DNA of 64,000 nt, from the NCBI RefSeq assembly GCF_000350085.1, contig NZ_CAUM01000134.1, positions 124,001 through 188,000 of the forward strand. Direction: 5' to 3'. The position numbers were made by a program, and so were the translations under genes. Every line of letters begins with the position of its first letter. Position 1 is the first letter of the stretch. The notes beneath the pieces are model-generated. The model had not been told where the DNA came from. It saw nothing but the letters and a program-made list of their open reading frames with translations, and did not search any database. Of this stretch, positions 8,662 through 17,490 are shown piece after piece. The stretch comes from Mesorhizobium metallidurans STM 2683 (GTDB lineage Bacteria; Pseudomonadota; Alphaproteobacteria; Rhizobiales; Rhizobiaceae).

Positions 8662-9489
8662 ATGACGGAAGCGATCAGGCTCTACTGGGGCCGGTTCGGA
8701 CATGTTTCTGTCCTGAACGTCGCCAGCGACTTCGTCACCCATGCCCATGTCGAGGCGCATATCATCATCTGGCTGGAAGGCACGGCCGGCGAGATGACCA
8801 TTGGCCGTGAGACGGTGCGGCTTGGTCCAGGCACCGCTGCCGGCATCAATTCCTTCCAGCCGCACAGCCACGCTCTGTCGCGCGACGGCACGCCCGGTCT
8901 GTTCCTGGCCTTCTACATCGATCCGGACTGGGCCCGCCGGCGCCGCGACCTGCCGTCGTCGGCACCGCTGTTTTCGACCCCGGCGATCACGCTCGAGCCC
9001 TGGCTGCACCAGGCGGCAGCTAACCTGCTCGACCATTTGAGCGACAATGAGAGCATCGACGACATCGCCAATTACGAGATCGAGCGCTTCATCGACAGCG
9101 TGCTCGATGCCGCCGACGCTTCGGCGCCGCAAGCGGTGCGCGCCCGCGTCAATACCATGCAGGACTTCCGTGTCCGCAAGGCGATCCAGTTGATGAAGGC
9201 CAATGTTTGCGAGCGCATCTGCTTCGACGATGTGGCGCGCAGTGTCGGCCTGTCGCGGCCGCATTTCTTCGCGCTGTTCAAGGAGCAGACCAATCTGACG
9301 CCCAACGTCTACTGGAACACGCTGCGCATGGAAGAAGCGGTGCGACAGCTGCAGTGGTCGCAAGAGCCGTTGATCTCGGTCGCCTGCAATCTCGGCTTCA
9401 CCACGCAGGGCAATTTCTCGCGCTTCTTCCGCGACCATGTCGGCGTTCCGCCGACACTCTATCGCGAGGCGGCGCGAGCGATAGCCTGA
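8662..9489 (+). CDS. AraC-family transcriptional regulator
   Basis: This 275-residue regulator has an N-terminal cupin-like sensing domain (about residues 1-130, with the His-rich THAHVEAHIIIWLEG) and a C-terminal double helix-turn-helix (about 175-272; DDVARSVGLSRPHFFALFK and the second helix at LGFTTQGNFSRFFRDHVGV). The start at 8662 is set by GGGAGGATATACCC. It lies directly upstream of the molybdenum-hydroxylase cluster on the same strand, so it is the likely activator of that cluster. The ligand is unknown. Confidence 0.9.
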   Translation: MTEAIRLYWGRFGHVSVLNVASDFVTHAHVEAHIIIWLEGTAGEMTIGRETVRLGPGTAAGINSFQPHSHALSRDGTPGLFLAFYIDPDWARRRRDLPSSAPLFSTPAITLEPWLHQAAANLLDHLSDNESIDDIANYEIERFIDSVLDAADASAPQAVRARVNTMQDFRVRKAIQLMKANVCERICFDDVARSVGLSRPHFFALFKEQTNLTPNVYWNTLRMEEAVRQLQWSQEPLISVACNLGFTTQGNFSRFFRDHVGVPPTLYREAARAIA

Positions 9490-9601
9490 ACCGCGTGGTT
9501 CATTTTCAGACTCCTTGATAGGTGCTCAAGACGCATTGATAAGCGCTGCCGAGCACACTGCCCTACCCTCCCAAGCATCTGATTTGCAAGGGAACATCCA
9601 T

Positions 9602-10045
9602 ATGGCGAAAGTCACCATCTCCAGCGTCATCGACGCACCGGTCGAAAAGGTATGGGCGCGCATACGCGACTTCAACGGCCTGCCGGGCTGGCATCCGCGC
9701 ATGGTCGAAAGCCATATCGAGGACGGCAAGGATGCCGGCACGATCGGCTGCGTGCGCAATTTCCAGCTCGCCAGCGGCGCTCGCATCCGGGAGAAGCTGC
9801 TCGATTTCTCCGATGACAATTTCCTGGTCAGCTATTCCATACTGGAGACGCCGCAGCCGCTGACCAATCACAAGGCAACGCTGCAATTGCGGCGGGTGAC
9901 CGATGGCGACCGCACCTACGCCGAATGGACCGCAAGCTTCGACGCAGCCCCCGAGGAAGCCGATAAGCTGGCCGAAGGCATGGGCGCCAACGTCTTCCAG
10001 GGCGGCTTCAATGCCCTGAAGAGCCACTTCGCCGGTCAAAGTTGA
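9602..10045 (+). CDS. SRPBCC (START-like) family protein
   Basis: This 147-residue protein has the helix-grip fold pattern: N-terminal SSVIDAPVEKVWARIRDFN, then GLPGWHP, a set of beta strands, and a long C-terminal helix. The family binds hydrophobic ligands. The related CoxG/MxaD proteins sit beside molybdenum hydroxylase or methanol dehydrogenase genes and may help with substrate or membrane association. The start at 9602 is preferred to the upstream 9515, which lacks a ribosome site. The FAD-subunit gene follows 30 bases downstream, which supports a role with the hydroxylase. Confidence 0.85.
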   Translation: MAKVTISSVIDAPVEKVWARIRDFNGLPGWHPRMVESHIEDGKDAGTIGCVRNFQLASGARIREKLLDFSDDNFLVSYSILETPQPLTNHKATLQLRRVTDGDRTYAEWTASFDAAPEEADKLAEGMGANVFQGGFNALKSHFAGQS

Positions 10046-10075
10046 ATTGAACTGGGCTGAAACAAGGAGCGTGCC

Positions 10076-10897
10076 ATGGCGCTTGCCCTCCAGACTTTCT
10101 CGACGGTGAAGGATGCCGATGCGGCGCTGAAGGCGGACGGCGCCCGCTATCTCGGCGGCGGCACGCTGGTCGTTCGCGCCACCAATGAAGGCGACGTGTC
10201 GCTCTTAAGCTTCGTGCGCTCGACCGAGCCGTCCCTGTCGACCATAGCCGTCTCCGGCGGCAAGATCCGTCTTGGCGCCTCGGTGACCATGGCGGCGATC
10301 GCCCGCCATCCGGATCTCAGCACCCTGTCTCCCGCCGCGCGCGCCGTCGGCGGCCCGGCGATCCGCAACATGGCGACCGTCGGCGGCAATCTGTTCGCAC
10401 CGGCGCCCTATGGCGATTTCACCGTCGCGCTGCTGGCGCTCGACGCGACGGTCAGCACGGATGGCGGTGATCAGCCACTCGAAACATTCCTGGCCAAACG
10501 GGACGACAGCCGCGCCATCGTTACCTCGGTTGATTTCACGTTGCCGAAAGGCGGCGGTTTTTGCTTCCTGAAGGTCTCGCGGGTCAAGCCCAAGGGCGTC
10601 TCGGTGCTGAGCATAGCCGCGGTGCTGGAACAAGCGGCGGACGGCACTGTGTCCACGGCACGCATCGCGCTTGGCTGCATGGCCGACCGGCCGATGCGCG
10701 CCAAGGCGGCCGAGAAGGCGCTGCTCGGCAGAAGGCTGACCAAGGATGGTATCGCGCCGGCGCTGGCCGCCGTGGGTGAAGGCACCTCGCCCATCACCGA
10801 TCCGATCGCCAGCGCCTGGTATCGCGCGCAAGTCCTGCCGGTCCATCTCGGTCGGCTGCTGCTTGGCCAGGTCGCGGGCATGGAAACAAAAGCTTAA
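10076..10897 (+). CDS. Molybdenum hydroxylase FAD-binding (medium) subunit
   Basis: This 273-residue subunit resembles CoxM and the xanthine-dehydrogenase family medium chains. It has both FAD contacts, YLGGGTLVVR (about residues 25-34) and ATVGGNLFAPAPYGD, and the C-terminal CO-dehydrogenase flavoprotein domain. It passes electrons from the 2Fe-2S subunit to an acceptor. A strong GGAG-type site (AAGGAGCGTGCC) precedes the ATG. It is first in the run of FAD, Fe-S, Mo-L and Mo-M genes. Confidence 0.9.
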   Translation: MALALQTFSTVKDADAALKADGARYLGGGTLVVRATNEGDVSLLSFVRSTEPSLSTIAVSGGKIRLGASVTMAAIARHPDLSTLSPAARAVGGPAIRNMATVGGNLFAPAPYGDFTVALLALDATVSTDGGDQPLETFLAKRDDSRAIVTSVDFTLPKGGGFCFLKVSRVKPKGVSVLSIAAVLEQAADGTVSTARIALGCMADRPMRAKAAEKALLGRRLTKDGIAPALAAVGEGTSPITDPIASAWYRAQVLPVHLGRLLLGQVAGMETKA

Positions 10898-10949
10898 GCC
10901 CGTTGGGCGCGCGCGTCTGTCCTTTGGGGCAGACGCGCAAGGAGGAACG

Positions 10950-11432
10950 ATGGCAAAGGTCCCGGTTCAATTCACCCTCAACGGAGCGGAAAAGGCCGAA
11001 TTCGTCGACAGCGGCACGACGCTGCTTCATGCCTTGCGCGACAAGATCGGCGACACCTCGCCGAAAGGCGGCTGCCACCAGGGCACCTGCGGCGCCTGCT
11101 CGGTCATCATCGACGGCGAACTCCGGCTCTCCTGCCTGACGCTGGCCGAGACCTGCAACGGCGCTACCATCACCACGACTTCGGGGCTTTCGGAAGGCGG
11201 CGTTCTGCATCCGCTGCAGCGCGCCTTCCTCGATGCCTTCGCCACCCAATGCGGCTTCTGCACGCCGGGCATGATCATGGCGGCCAGAGTGCTGCTCGAC
11301 CATACGCCCAACCCCAGCCGCGACGAGGTGGTCGAGGCGCTGTCGGGCAACATCTGCCGCTGCACCGGCTACGAGCCGATCATCCAGGCGGTGCTGACCG
11401 CCGCGCGATCGAACTCGCAGCACGCGGCTTGA
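10950..11432 (+). CDS. Molybdenum hydroxylase 2Fe-2S (small) subunit
   Basis: This 160-residue electron-transfer subunit has the plant-ferredoxin cluster motif CHQGTCGACSVI with the distal cysteine in LSCLT, and the second all-helical cluster motif CGFCTPGM with NICRCTGYEPI. Both [2Fe-2S] centres of the xanthine-oxidase family are intact. The start at 10950 follows AAGGAGGAACG, the best ribosome site in this operon. It connects the Mo centre with the FAD subunit and is cytoplasmic, with no signal peptide. Confidence 0.93.
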   Translation: MAKVPVQFTLNGAEKAEFVDSGTTLLHALRDKIGDTSPKGGCHQGTCGACSVIIDGELRLSCLTLAETCNGATITTTSGLSEGGVLHPLQRAFLDAFATQCGFCTPGMIMAARVLLDHTPNPSRDEVVEALSGNICRCTGYEPIIQAVLTAARSNSQHAA

Positions 11433-11443
11433 GGGGAGCAAAG

Positions 11444-12811
11444 ATGGAACTGCGCAAGAATTATTTCGCCGACCAGCGCAAGGACGATCTGCACGAGATC
11501 GGCCAGCCCCGGCCGCGCTCGGATTCGCCCGGCCACGTCACCGGCAAGACCGCCTATTTCGCCGACCGCAATTTTCCCGGCATGCTGCACCTGAAGATGG
11601 TGCGCAGCCCGCACCACCATGCCCGCATCCGTTCGATCGACACGTCCGAGGCCGAGAAGCATCCGGGCGTGGTGAAAATCCTGACGGCCAAGGACGTGCC
11701 GCACAATGTCTACACCATCCTGATCCTGATCCAGATCGGGCCGGAAGACGAGACGGTGCTGGCCGACGGCAAGGTGCGCTGGAAGGGTGAGGCCGTGGTG
11801 GCGGTGCTTGCCGAGAGCGAGCGTGCCGCTCAGGAAGCCGCCGCCAAGGTCAAGGTCGACTACGAGGTGCTGCCGGCCGTCTTCGACATGGAGGAGGCGC
11901 TGAAGCCCGGCGCGCCCATCGTCAACGAATATCACGGCCAGAACCATTATCTCTACGACAGCGGCGAGTGCCGCAAGGTGCGCTTCGGCGATGTCGAGGC
12001 GGGCTTCGCCAGCGCCGATCACGTGCTGGAACAGAGCTACCAGTCCTCGCCGATCGAACATGCACCGACCGAAACGACCGGCTGTGTCGTGGCGCCCGAA
12101 GGCAATGACCGCTTCACATGCTACACCAACACGCAGGCGATGTTCTTCACCCTCGACAACACTTCGATCATCCTGCAGATGCCGGGCAGCAAGCTGCATT
12201 TCGTCGGCGGCACCGTCGGTGGCGGCTTTGGCGGCAAGGTCGACGTCATCGTCGAGCCGATCGCTATCCTCGGCGCCAAGCTCACCGGACGACCGGTCTG
12301 TTTCGTCTACAGCCGCGAGGAAGAGATGCAGATATCGTCACCCCGCGCGGCCGAAAAGGTCGTCATCAAGGATGGCGTCATGAAGGATGGCCGCATCGTC
12401 GCGCGAAAAGTCACCGGATACACCGATGCCGGCGCCTATTCACGTCACTCGCCCTATGGTGCGCAGAAGGGCGCGGGGCACTATCCCGGCCCCTATACGA
12501 TCCCTAATGTCTGGATCGACACCTACTGCGTCTACACCAACCGTACCCCCTCCTCCGCCATGCGCGGCTTTGGCGTTACCATCGGCGATTTCGCGCTGGA
12601 GGTGCAGATGGACAAGCTCGCCCGGCTGATCGGCTTGGACCCGCTCGAATTCCGCTTCATCAACGCCTATCGCGACGGCGACATGAAGGCGCATCGCCAA
12701 CCGACCGAGGGCGCCGCGCTCATCGAGTGCATGCAGGAAGCCTCGCGCGCGGCCAACTGGCCGGTGGCGGAAAAATATCTGGCGATGTCCTCCTACGCGA
12801 AGGGAGCTTGA
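11444..12811 (+). CDS. Molybdenum hydroxylase Mo subunit, N-terminal half (NdhL-like)
   Basis: This 455-residue protein covers the a/b-hammerhead domain and the first molybdopterin-binding domain of a xanthine-dehydrogenase-type large subunit. It has the Mo-pterin loop GGTVGGGFGGKVD and the arginine loop SSAMRGFGV. It stops where the family normally runs on to about 780 residues, and the missing part is encoded by the next gene one base later. The arginine loop differs from the AYxCSFR loop of true CO dehydrogenase, so an organic substrate such as an N-heterocycle, aldehyde or aromatic CoA ester is more likely. Confidence 0.88.
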   Translation: MELRKNYFADQRKDDLHEIGQPRPRSDSPGHVTGKTAYFADRNFPGMLHLKMVRSPHHHARIRSIDTSEAEKHPGVVKILTAKDVPHNVYTILILIQIGPEDETVLADGKVRWKGEAVVAVLAESERAAQEAAAKVKVDYEVLPAVFDMEEALKPGAPIVNEYHGQNHYLYDSGECRKVRFGDVEAGFASADHVLEQSYQSSPIEHAPTETTGCVVAPEGNDRFTCYTNTQAMFFTLDNTSIILQMPGSKLHFVGGTVGGGFGGKVDVIVEPIAILGAKLTGRPVCFVYSREEEMQISSPRAAEKVVIKDGVMKDGRIVARKVTGYTDAGAYSRHSPYGAQKGAGHYPGPYTIPNVWIDTYCVYTNRTPSSAMRGFGVTIGDFALEVQMDKLARLIGLDPLEFRFINAYRDGDMKAHRQPTEGAALIECMQEASRAANWPVAEKYLAMSSYAKGA

Positions 12812-12812
12812 G

Positions 12813-13817
12813 ATGGCGATCAGGCGCGGACGCGGCGTCGCCGCGATCAACTATCCGACCGGCATGAATCTCGGCGGCGATCCCACCCAGGCGCTGGTGC
12901 ATTCGACGCCGACCGGCAACTTCATGGTCACGCTGTCATCAGTCGATCTCGGCCAGGGCATGAAGCAGATCATGGCGCAGATTTGCGCCGAGACGATTGG
13001 CGTGCCGACCGACCGTGTCGTCGTCGACACCGCCGATACCGACACCGGCCCGCACTGCATGGGCACCTTCGCCTCGCGCGGCACGCATCGCGCCGGCAAC
13101 GCGGTCATTCAGGCGGCCAGGGAAGCTCGCCAGGTGATGCTGGAAGTGGCGGCCGAGGAGCTGGAAGTGAACGCTTCCGATCTCGAGACGGACGGCGAGG
13201 GCAACATCCTGGTCAAGGGCGCGCCGCAGAAATCGATCTCGATCTTCGATGTCGCGCTGTCGGCGCACTTCAAGCGCGGCCGCTCGATTTCCGGCCGCGG
13301 CATGTTCCTGATCCCGCGCTCCTATCCCGAGAAGGAGACTGGCGCGATGAAGCCGTCGACCTGCTACGCCCATGCCTGCACGGTGGCCGAGGTCGAGGTC
13401 GATGACGAGACCGGCGAAGTCACGGTGCTGACGGTGAAGAACATCTTCGAGATCGGTCGCGCGCTGAACCCGAAGATGGTCGAGCAGCAGTTGGTCGGCG
13501 GTTCCTGGATGGGCATCAGCCACGCGCTCTACGAGACGACCGAGCCCTATTACCCAAACCGCGACCATGGCGGCACCGACTTCAACCAGTATCTGATGCC
13601 GGGTCCCGGCGACCTCGCCCAGACCGAGATCATCGTGCTGGAGCGGCCGTCGGCCGATGGCCCTTACGGCGCCAAGGGACCGGGTGAGATGTGCGCCAAC
13701 CCGCAGATTCCCGCCGTGGCGAACGCCGTCTTCGACGCCGTCGGCGTGCGCATCGACACGCTGCCGATCACGCCGGAGCGCATCTTGCGGGCGCTGAAAG
13801 CGGAAACCCCAAACTGA
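12813..13817 (+). CDS. Molybdenum hydroxylase Mo subunit, C-terminal half (NdhM-like)
   Basis: This 334-residue protein is the second molybdopterin-binding domain. It has the pterin contacts VDLGQGMKQIMAQICAE and TFASRGTHRAGNAV and the catalytic glutamate loop GAKGPGEMC. Its ATG is one base after the preceding TGA and has its own ribosome site (AAGGGAG, 7 bases upstream), which suggests a real split with translational coupling, not a broken gene. The clostridial nicotinate dehydrogenase NdhL/NdhM has the same division. Both halves keep all expected motifs. Confidence 0.88.
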   Translation: MAIRRGRGVAAINYPTGMNLGGDPTQALVHSTPTGNFMVTLSSVDLGQGMKQIMAQICAETIGVPTDRVVVDTADTDTGPHCMGTFASRGTHRAGNAVIQAAREARQVMLEVAAEELEVNASDLETDGEGNILVKGAPQKSISIFDVALSAHFKRGRSISGRGMFLIPRSYPEKETGAMKPSTCYAHACTVAEVEVDDETGEVTVLTVKNIFEIGRALNPKMVEQQLVGGSWMGISHALYETTEPYYPNRDHGGTDFNQYLMPGPGDLAQTEIIVLERPSADGPYGAKGPGEMCANPQIPAVANAVFDAVGVRIDTLPITPERILRALKAETPN

Positions 13818-14708
13818 GTGCTGGAGATGTCGAAGCCAAGCGCCGAGATATCAGCAGCCTCGCCGGAGGCGGTGGCGGAGCGTCTTGCCGCTTCGCGCTA
13901 TCTGGCCGACGAAAGCCTGGCGACCGCGATCTTCCTGGCGATCAGGCTGGGCAAGCCGCTGCTGCTCGAAGGCGCGCCGGGCGTCGGCAAGACCGAGGCG
14001 GCGAAGGCGATCGCCGAATTGCTCGGCCGTGAGCTGGTGCGGCTGCAATGCTACGAGGGCATCGACGCCGCGCATGCGCTCTACGAATGGAACTATCAGC
14101 GCCAGTTGCTGGCCATCCGTCATGCCGGCGAGCATGAGATCGACATCTACGACGACCGCTTCCTGATCGCGCGGCCGCTGCTGCAGGTGCTCAATGCGCC
14201 GGAAGAGCGCGTGCTGCTGGTCGACGAAATCGACCGCTCCGACCATGAGTTCGAAGCATTGCTGCTGGAATTCCTCTCTGATTTCCAGATCAGCATTCCA
14301 GAGAGAGGCACTATTCGCGCGACTGCACAGCCGATCGTCATCCTGACCTCCAACCGCACCCGCGAACTGGCTGAGGCACTGCGCCGGCGCTGCGTCTACC
14401 ACTGGATCACCTATCCCGACGCCGGGCGCGAGGCCGAGATCATCATGCTGCGCGCTGGCGACGTTGCGGAAGTGACGGCGCGCGCCGTGGCGGCAGCCGT
14501 GCAGAGCATCCGCGCCCGTCCGCTGGCCAAGCCGCCCGGCATCGCCGAAGCGGTCGAATGGGCGAATGCCGCCACCATTCTCGAAAAAGGTGGCAGCCCG
14601 TGGCCGGAGGCTTTTCGCCGCGCCATCGGCGTGCTGATCAAGGACGAGGAAGACCTCTCCTATATCGCGCCGGAGCTTGGCCGCATCGTCGAGGAGGCTC
14701 TGGCGTGA
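13818..14708 (+). CDS. MoxR/CoxD-type AAA+ ATPase
   Basis: This 296-residue AAA+ protein has Walker A GAPGVGKTEAAKAI, Walker B VLLVDEIDRSDHE, sensor 1 LTSNRTREL and a C-terminal lid. MoxR and CoxD proteins work with a VWA partner to mature or activate metalloenzymes; in CO dehydrogenase CoxD is needed for the CuMo centre. The GTG at 13818 immediately follows the stop of the Mo-M gene; an ATG at 13827 is the alternative start. The partner VWA gene is at 14935, separated by a repeat element. Confidence 0.88.
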   Translation: MLEMSKPSAEISAASPEAVAERLAASRYLADESLATAIFLAIRLGKPLLLEGAPGVGKTEAAKAIAELLGRELVRLQCYEGIDAAHALYEWNYQRQLLAIRHAGEHEIDIYDDRFLIARPLLQVLNAPEERVLLVDEIDRSDHEFEALLLEFLSDFQISIPERGTIRATAQPIVILTSNRTRELAEALRRRCVYHWITYPDAGREAEIIMLRAGDVAEVTARAVAAAVQSIRARPLAKPPGIAEAVEWANAATILEKGGSPWPEAFRRAIGVLIKDEEDLSYIAPELGRIVEEALA

Positions 14709-14770
14709 TGCGCGACCGAAACGCGCTAGCGCGATACCCTAGGGCTAGTGCGCGCCGCTGGCGGGACAGC

Positions 14771-14928
14771 GCCCCCCTCTGTCCTACCGGACATCTCCCC
14801 CTCAAGGGGGGAGATCAGACGTCACGCCGGCTTTCGCCAATCTTCAACATTGCAGAATTGAGCGGAGCGCCCAAGCTGCCAATCTCCCCCCTTGAGGGGG
14901 AGATGTCCGGCAGGACAGAGGGGGGCGC
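14771..14928. repeat. Intergenic inverted-repeat element (RIME-like)
   Basis: The 226 bases between the MoxR and VWA genes hold a long imperfect inverted repeat. The left arm is about 14771-14815 (GCCCCCCTCTGTCCTACCGG onward) and the right arm about 14882-14928 (ends CAGGACAGAGGGGGGCGC). Each arm also has a small internal palindrome, CTCCCCCTCAAGGGGGGAG. A unique spacer of about 66 bases lies between. There is no coding capacity. Such elements resemble rhizobial intergenic mosaic elements. It splits an otherwise tight operon and could form a strong hairpin in the mRNA. Confidence 0.75.
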
Positions 14929-14934
14929 GAAGGA

Positions 14935-16071
14935 ATGATGCGTGCGGAGAACTTGCCCCGTGCGACCACGCCGTTCCTCGGCTTCGCCCGCCTGCTGCGC
15001 CGCCACGCCTTTGCCGTCGCGCCAGAGCAAGTCTCTGGCTTCATGCAGGCTGTAACGCTGCTCGGGCCACGCTCCATGGCCGACATCCGCGAAGCAGCGC
15101 TCGCCACGCTGGCGCCGACGCCCGACCGCCGCGACGAATTCGAGGCGCATTTCCAGAGCTATTTCTACGGCAACACATCTGCCATGGTCGAAGGCGAGGC
15201 GGATGAGGAAACCCGCATCAAGGATGATAGCGGCGCCAACGACGAGCAGATCGCAGCCGAGCAGCAGGAAGAAGGTGGCGAACTGTCCTCGGCCATGGAG
15301 CAGTTGAGCGCCCGCGAATTCCGGCGCGACAACGACAGGCTGACCGCCTTCCGCCGCAAACTGGCATCCGCCTTGCCTGCGCGCCGCTCGTTCCGCACGG
15401 TCCGCACCCATTCGCGCGGCAAGCTCGACCTGCGCCGCTCGCTGCGCGAAATCGTCAGCGCTGATGGCGACGTCCCCGCGCCGTTTCTGCGCCGTCGCCG
15501 GACCGTGCCGCGCAAAATGTTGCTGCTGATCGATGTCTCCGGCTCGATGAAGCTGCATACGTCGGATTACCTCAGGCTGGCGCATGCCGCCGTGCAAGGC
15601 GCGGACCGCGCCGAGGTCTTCACCTTCGGCACAAGACTGACCCGCATCACCGGGGCGTTGCGCATTCGCGACTGCAACCAGGCGCTGGCACGCGCCGCCG
15701 CACAGGTCGACGACTGGGACGGCGGCACCCGCATGGGTCCGACACTGCTCGCCTTCCTCTCGGTGCCGCGCTTTTCCGCTTTCGCCCGGGGTGCAGCGGT
15801 CGTCATCCTGTCGGACGCGCTGGAGCGCGGCGACCATGCCGAGTTGCAGACCGCAATGCGCCGGCTGAGCGCGCGCGCCTACCGCTTGTCTCTGGCGACG
15901 CCGCTGGCCGGCGATCCGCGCTTCCGCCCGGCAACGGCAGCACTCAGCGCCATCCTGCCGGTGCTCGACGATTTGGTGGACGGCTCGTCGGTGAAAAACC
16001 TCACCGATTTCATCCTGTCGCTTGCCCGCCCTGCTCCGACGGCCGAGGCAATATGGAAAAGGGTTTCATGA
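14935..16071 (+). CDS. VWA domain protein (CoxE-like)
   Basis: This 378-residue protein has an N-terminal helical region (about 1-170) and a C-terminal von Willebrand A domain. The MIDAS metal site DVSGSMKL and the supporting GGTRMGPTL are intact, as in CoxE, the partner of CoxD. The middle is acidic (GEADEETRIKDDSGANDEQ), probably a flexible linker. Two ATG codons at 14935 and 14938 follow GCGAAGGA. Together with the MoxR protein it is the likely maturation factor for the Mo hydroxylase. Its stop overlaps the amidohydrolase start. Confidence 0.88.
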   Translation: MMRAENLPRATTPFLGFARLLRRHAFAVAPEQVSGFMQAVTLLGPRSMADIREAALATLAPTPDRRDEFEAHFQSYFYGNTSAMVEGEADEETRIKDDSGANDEQIAAEQQEEGGELSSAMEQLSAREFRRDNDRLTAFRRKLASALPARRSFRTVRTHSRGKLDLRRSLREIVSADGDVPAPFLRRRRTVPRKMLLLIDVSGSMKLHTSDYLRLAHAAVQGADRAEVFTFGTRLTRITGALRIRDCNQALARAAAQVDDWDGGTRMGPTLLAFLSVPRFSAFARGAAVVILSDALERGDHAELQTAMRRLSARAYRLSLATPLAGDPRFRPATAALSAILPVLDDLVDGSSVKNLTDFILSLARPAPTAEAIWKRVS

Positions 16072-16958
16072 TGCAGAAGGCGATCGACGCTCATTTCCAC
16101 ATCTGGCGCCAAAAGGACCAGCCCTGGCTGATCGGCCCGATGGTGCCGCGCATCTTCGGCCCGTACGAGCCGATCCGGCGCGACTATCCGATCGAGGAGT
16201 TCCTCGCCGACCAGCGCAACTCGGACGTCGAGAAAGCGATCTACGTCCAGACCAACTGGGCCAAGGAGGACTTCGAGAAGGAAGTCGCCTTCCTGCAGAA
16301 GACCGCCGAGGAGACCGGCTGGCCACATGCCATCGTCGGCTATGCCGACATGACCGTGGACGACGTGCGTCCCCAGATCGACCGCTTGAAAAAATATCCG
16401 CTGCTGCGCGGCGTGCGCATGCAGCTGCACTGGCATGAGGCCCCGGCCTTTCGCTTCGCCGCCTCGGCCGATCAGGTCATCGACCCGAAAGTGCGCGCCA
16501 ATGTCGCCCGGCTGAAGGACTATGGCCTGTCCTTCGACCTGCAACTCTTTCCCGCCCAGATGAAGGACGGGCTGACGCTGGTCGGCGAAAACCCCGACAC
16601 CAATTTCATCCTCACCCATGCCGGCATGCTGACCGGCATGGAGCCTGAGACCACGCAGGCCTGGAAGGCCGGCCTGCGCACTTTGTCCGCGGCACCCAAC
16701 TTCTACGCCAAGCTGTCCGGCCTCGGCACGTTCATCCACCGCAACGACCCGGCGCTGATCGCCTATATCGTCGACAATGCGATCGACATTCTGGGCAGCG
16801 ACCAGCTGATGTTCGGCTCGAACTTCCCGATCGAGAAACTGTGGACCAGCCACGCCGAACTGATCAAGGTGCACCGGGAGGCGGTGGCCAAGCATGGCGC
16901 GGCGGCCGAAGCGGATATTTTCTGGAACACGGCGGAGAAGGTTTACAAGCCTGCCTAG
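16068..16958 (+). CDS. Amidohydrolase-2 family metal-dependent hydrolase
   Basis: This 296-residue TIM-barrel protein starts at the ATG that overlaps the TGA of the VWA gene by four bases (AAAAGGG upstream). It has the N-terminal metal motif DAHFHIW, the mid-barrel TNWAKEDFEKE and MQLHWHE strands, LTHAGM and the C-terminal FGSNFPIEKL. These are features of the amidohydrolase-2 family, which hydrolyses lactones or decarboxylates ring-cleavage acids. Translational coupling suggests it acts on the product of the Mo hydroxylase. Confidence 0.87.
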   Translation: MMQKAIDAHFHIWRQKDQPWLIGPMVPRIFGPYEPIRRDYPIEEFLADQRNSDVEKAIYVQTNWAKEDFEKEVAFLQKTAEETGWPHAIVGYADMTVDDVRPQIDRLKKYPLLRGVRMQLHWHEAPAFRFAASADQVIDPKVRANVARLKDYGLSFDLQLFPAQMKDGLTLVGENPDTNFILTHAGMLTGMEPETTQAWKAGLRTLSAAPNFYAKLSGLGTFIHRNDPALIAYIVDNAIDILGSDQLMFGSNFPIEKLWTSHAELIKVHREAVAKHGAAAEADIFWNTAEKVYKPA

Positions 16959-16968
16959 CGGCTGCGCC

Positions 16969-17376
16969 CTACTTCAACTCGAACTGCGGATCGACCGGAA
17001 TCTGCATCGCCGTGACCATCTGATTGGTCTGCCCGGCCAGTCCGATGATCGACACCAGCTCGCCATGCTGCGCGTCGGTCATGCCCTTGGCGCGGGCTGC
17101 CGCAGTGTGCGAATGGACGCAGTAGGTGCAGCCATTGGCGGTCGAAACGGCGATGTAGATCATCTCCTTGGTCAACGGGTCGATGGCGCTCTCGGTGACC
17201 ATCACCGCCTTGAGCTGTTCCCAGACCCGCTTCAACGAAGCCGGATCATTGGCCAGCCCGCGCCAGAAATTGTTGACGAAATCGGATTTGCGCGTCGCGC
17301 GGATGTCGTCGAACACGGCCTTCACGGCAGGGATTTTTTCCACCTCGGCGTCGGTCAGAAGTTTCGTTGTGGCCAT
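16969..17376 (-). CDS. Carboxymuconolactone decarboxylase / AhpD-like protein
   Basis: This 135-residue helical protein has the redox-type motif NGCTYCVHSHTAAA (CxxC followed by His), typical of AhpD-like alkylhydroperoxidases in the carboxymuconolactone decarboxylase family. The ATG at 17376 follows AACGAAAGGAAACGCC; the longer frame to 17574 runs into a repeat element and is not used. It converges with the amidohydrolase gene ten bases away. It may protect against peroxides made by the hydroxylase, but this is inferred from position alone. Confidence 0.87.
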   Translation of the reverse strand: MATTKLLTDAEVEKIPAVKAVFDDIRATRKSDFVNNFWRGLANDPASLKRVWEQLKAVMVTESAIDPLTKEMIYIAVSTANGCTYCVHSHTAAARAKGMTDAQHGELVSIIGLAGQTNQMVTAMQIPVDPQFELK

Positions 17377-17490
17377 GGCGTTTCCTTTCGTTGAATCAGG
17401 TTTTGAGCAAAGGCGGCTAACCGGTTCGGCCGATTCAGTTTCTACCGCGAAGTAGCGTAGAATCGTGAAGGTTGGCCGAAGCACCTCAGC

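Noticed and set aside
10076-13817. Annotation as CO dehydrogenase (coxMSL)
   Set aside because: The Mo subunit has an AMRGFG loop, not the AYxCSFR loop of form I or the AYRGAGR loop of form II enzymes. Only the accessory genes look Cox-like.
14771-14928. Insertion sequence
   Set aside because: There is no transposase frame and no target-site duplication that I can see. It fits a small non-autonomous repeat better.
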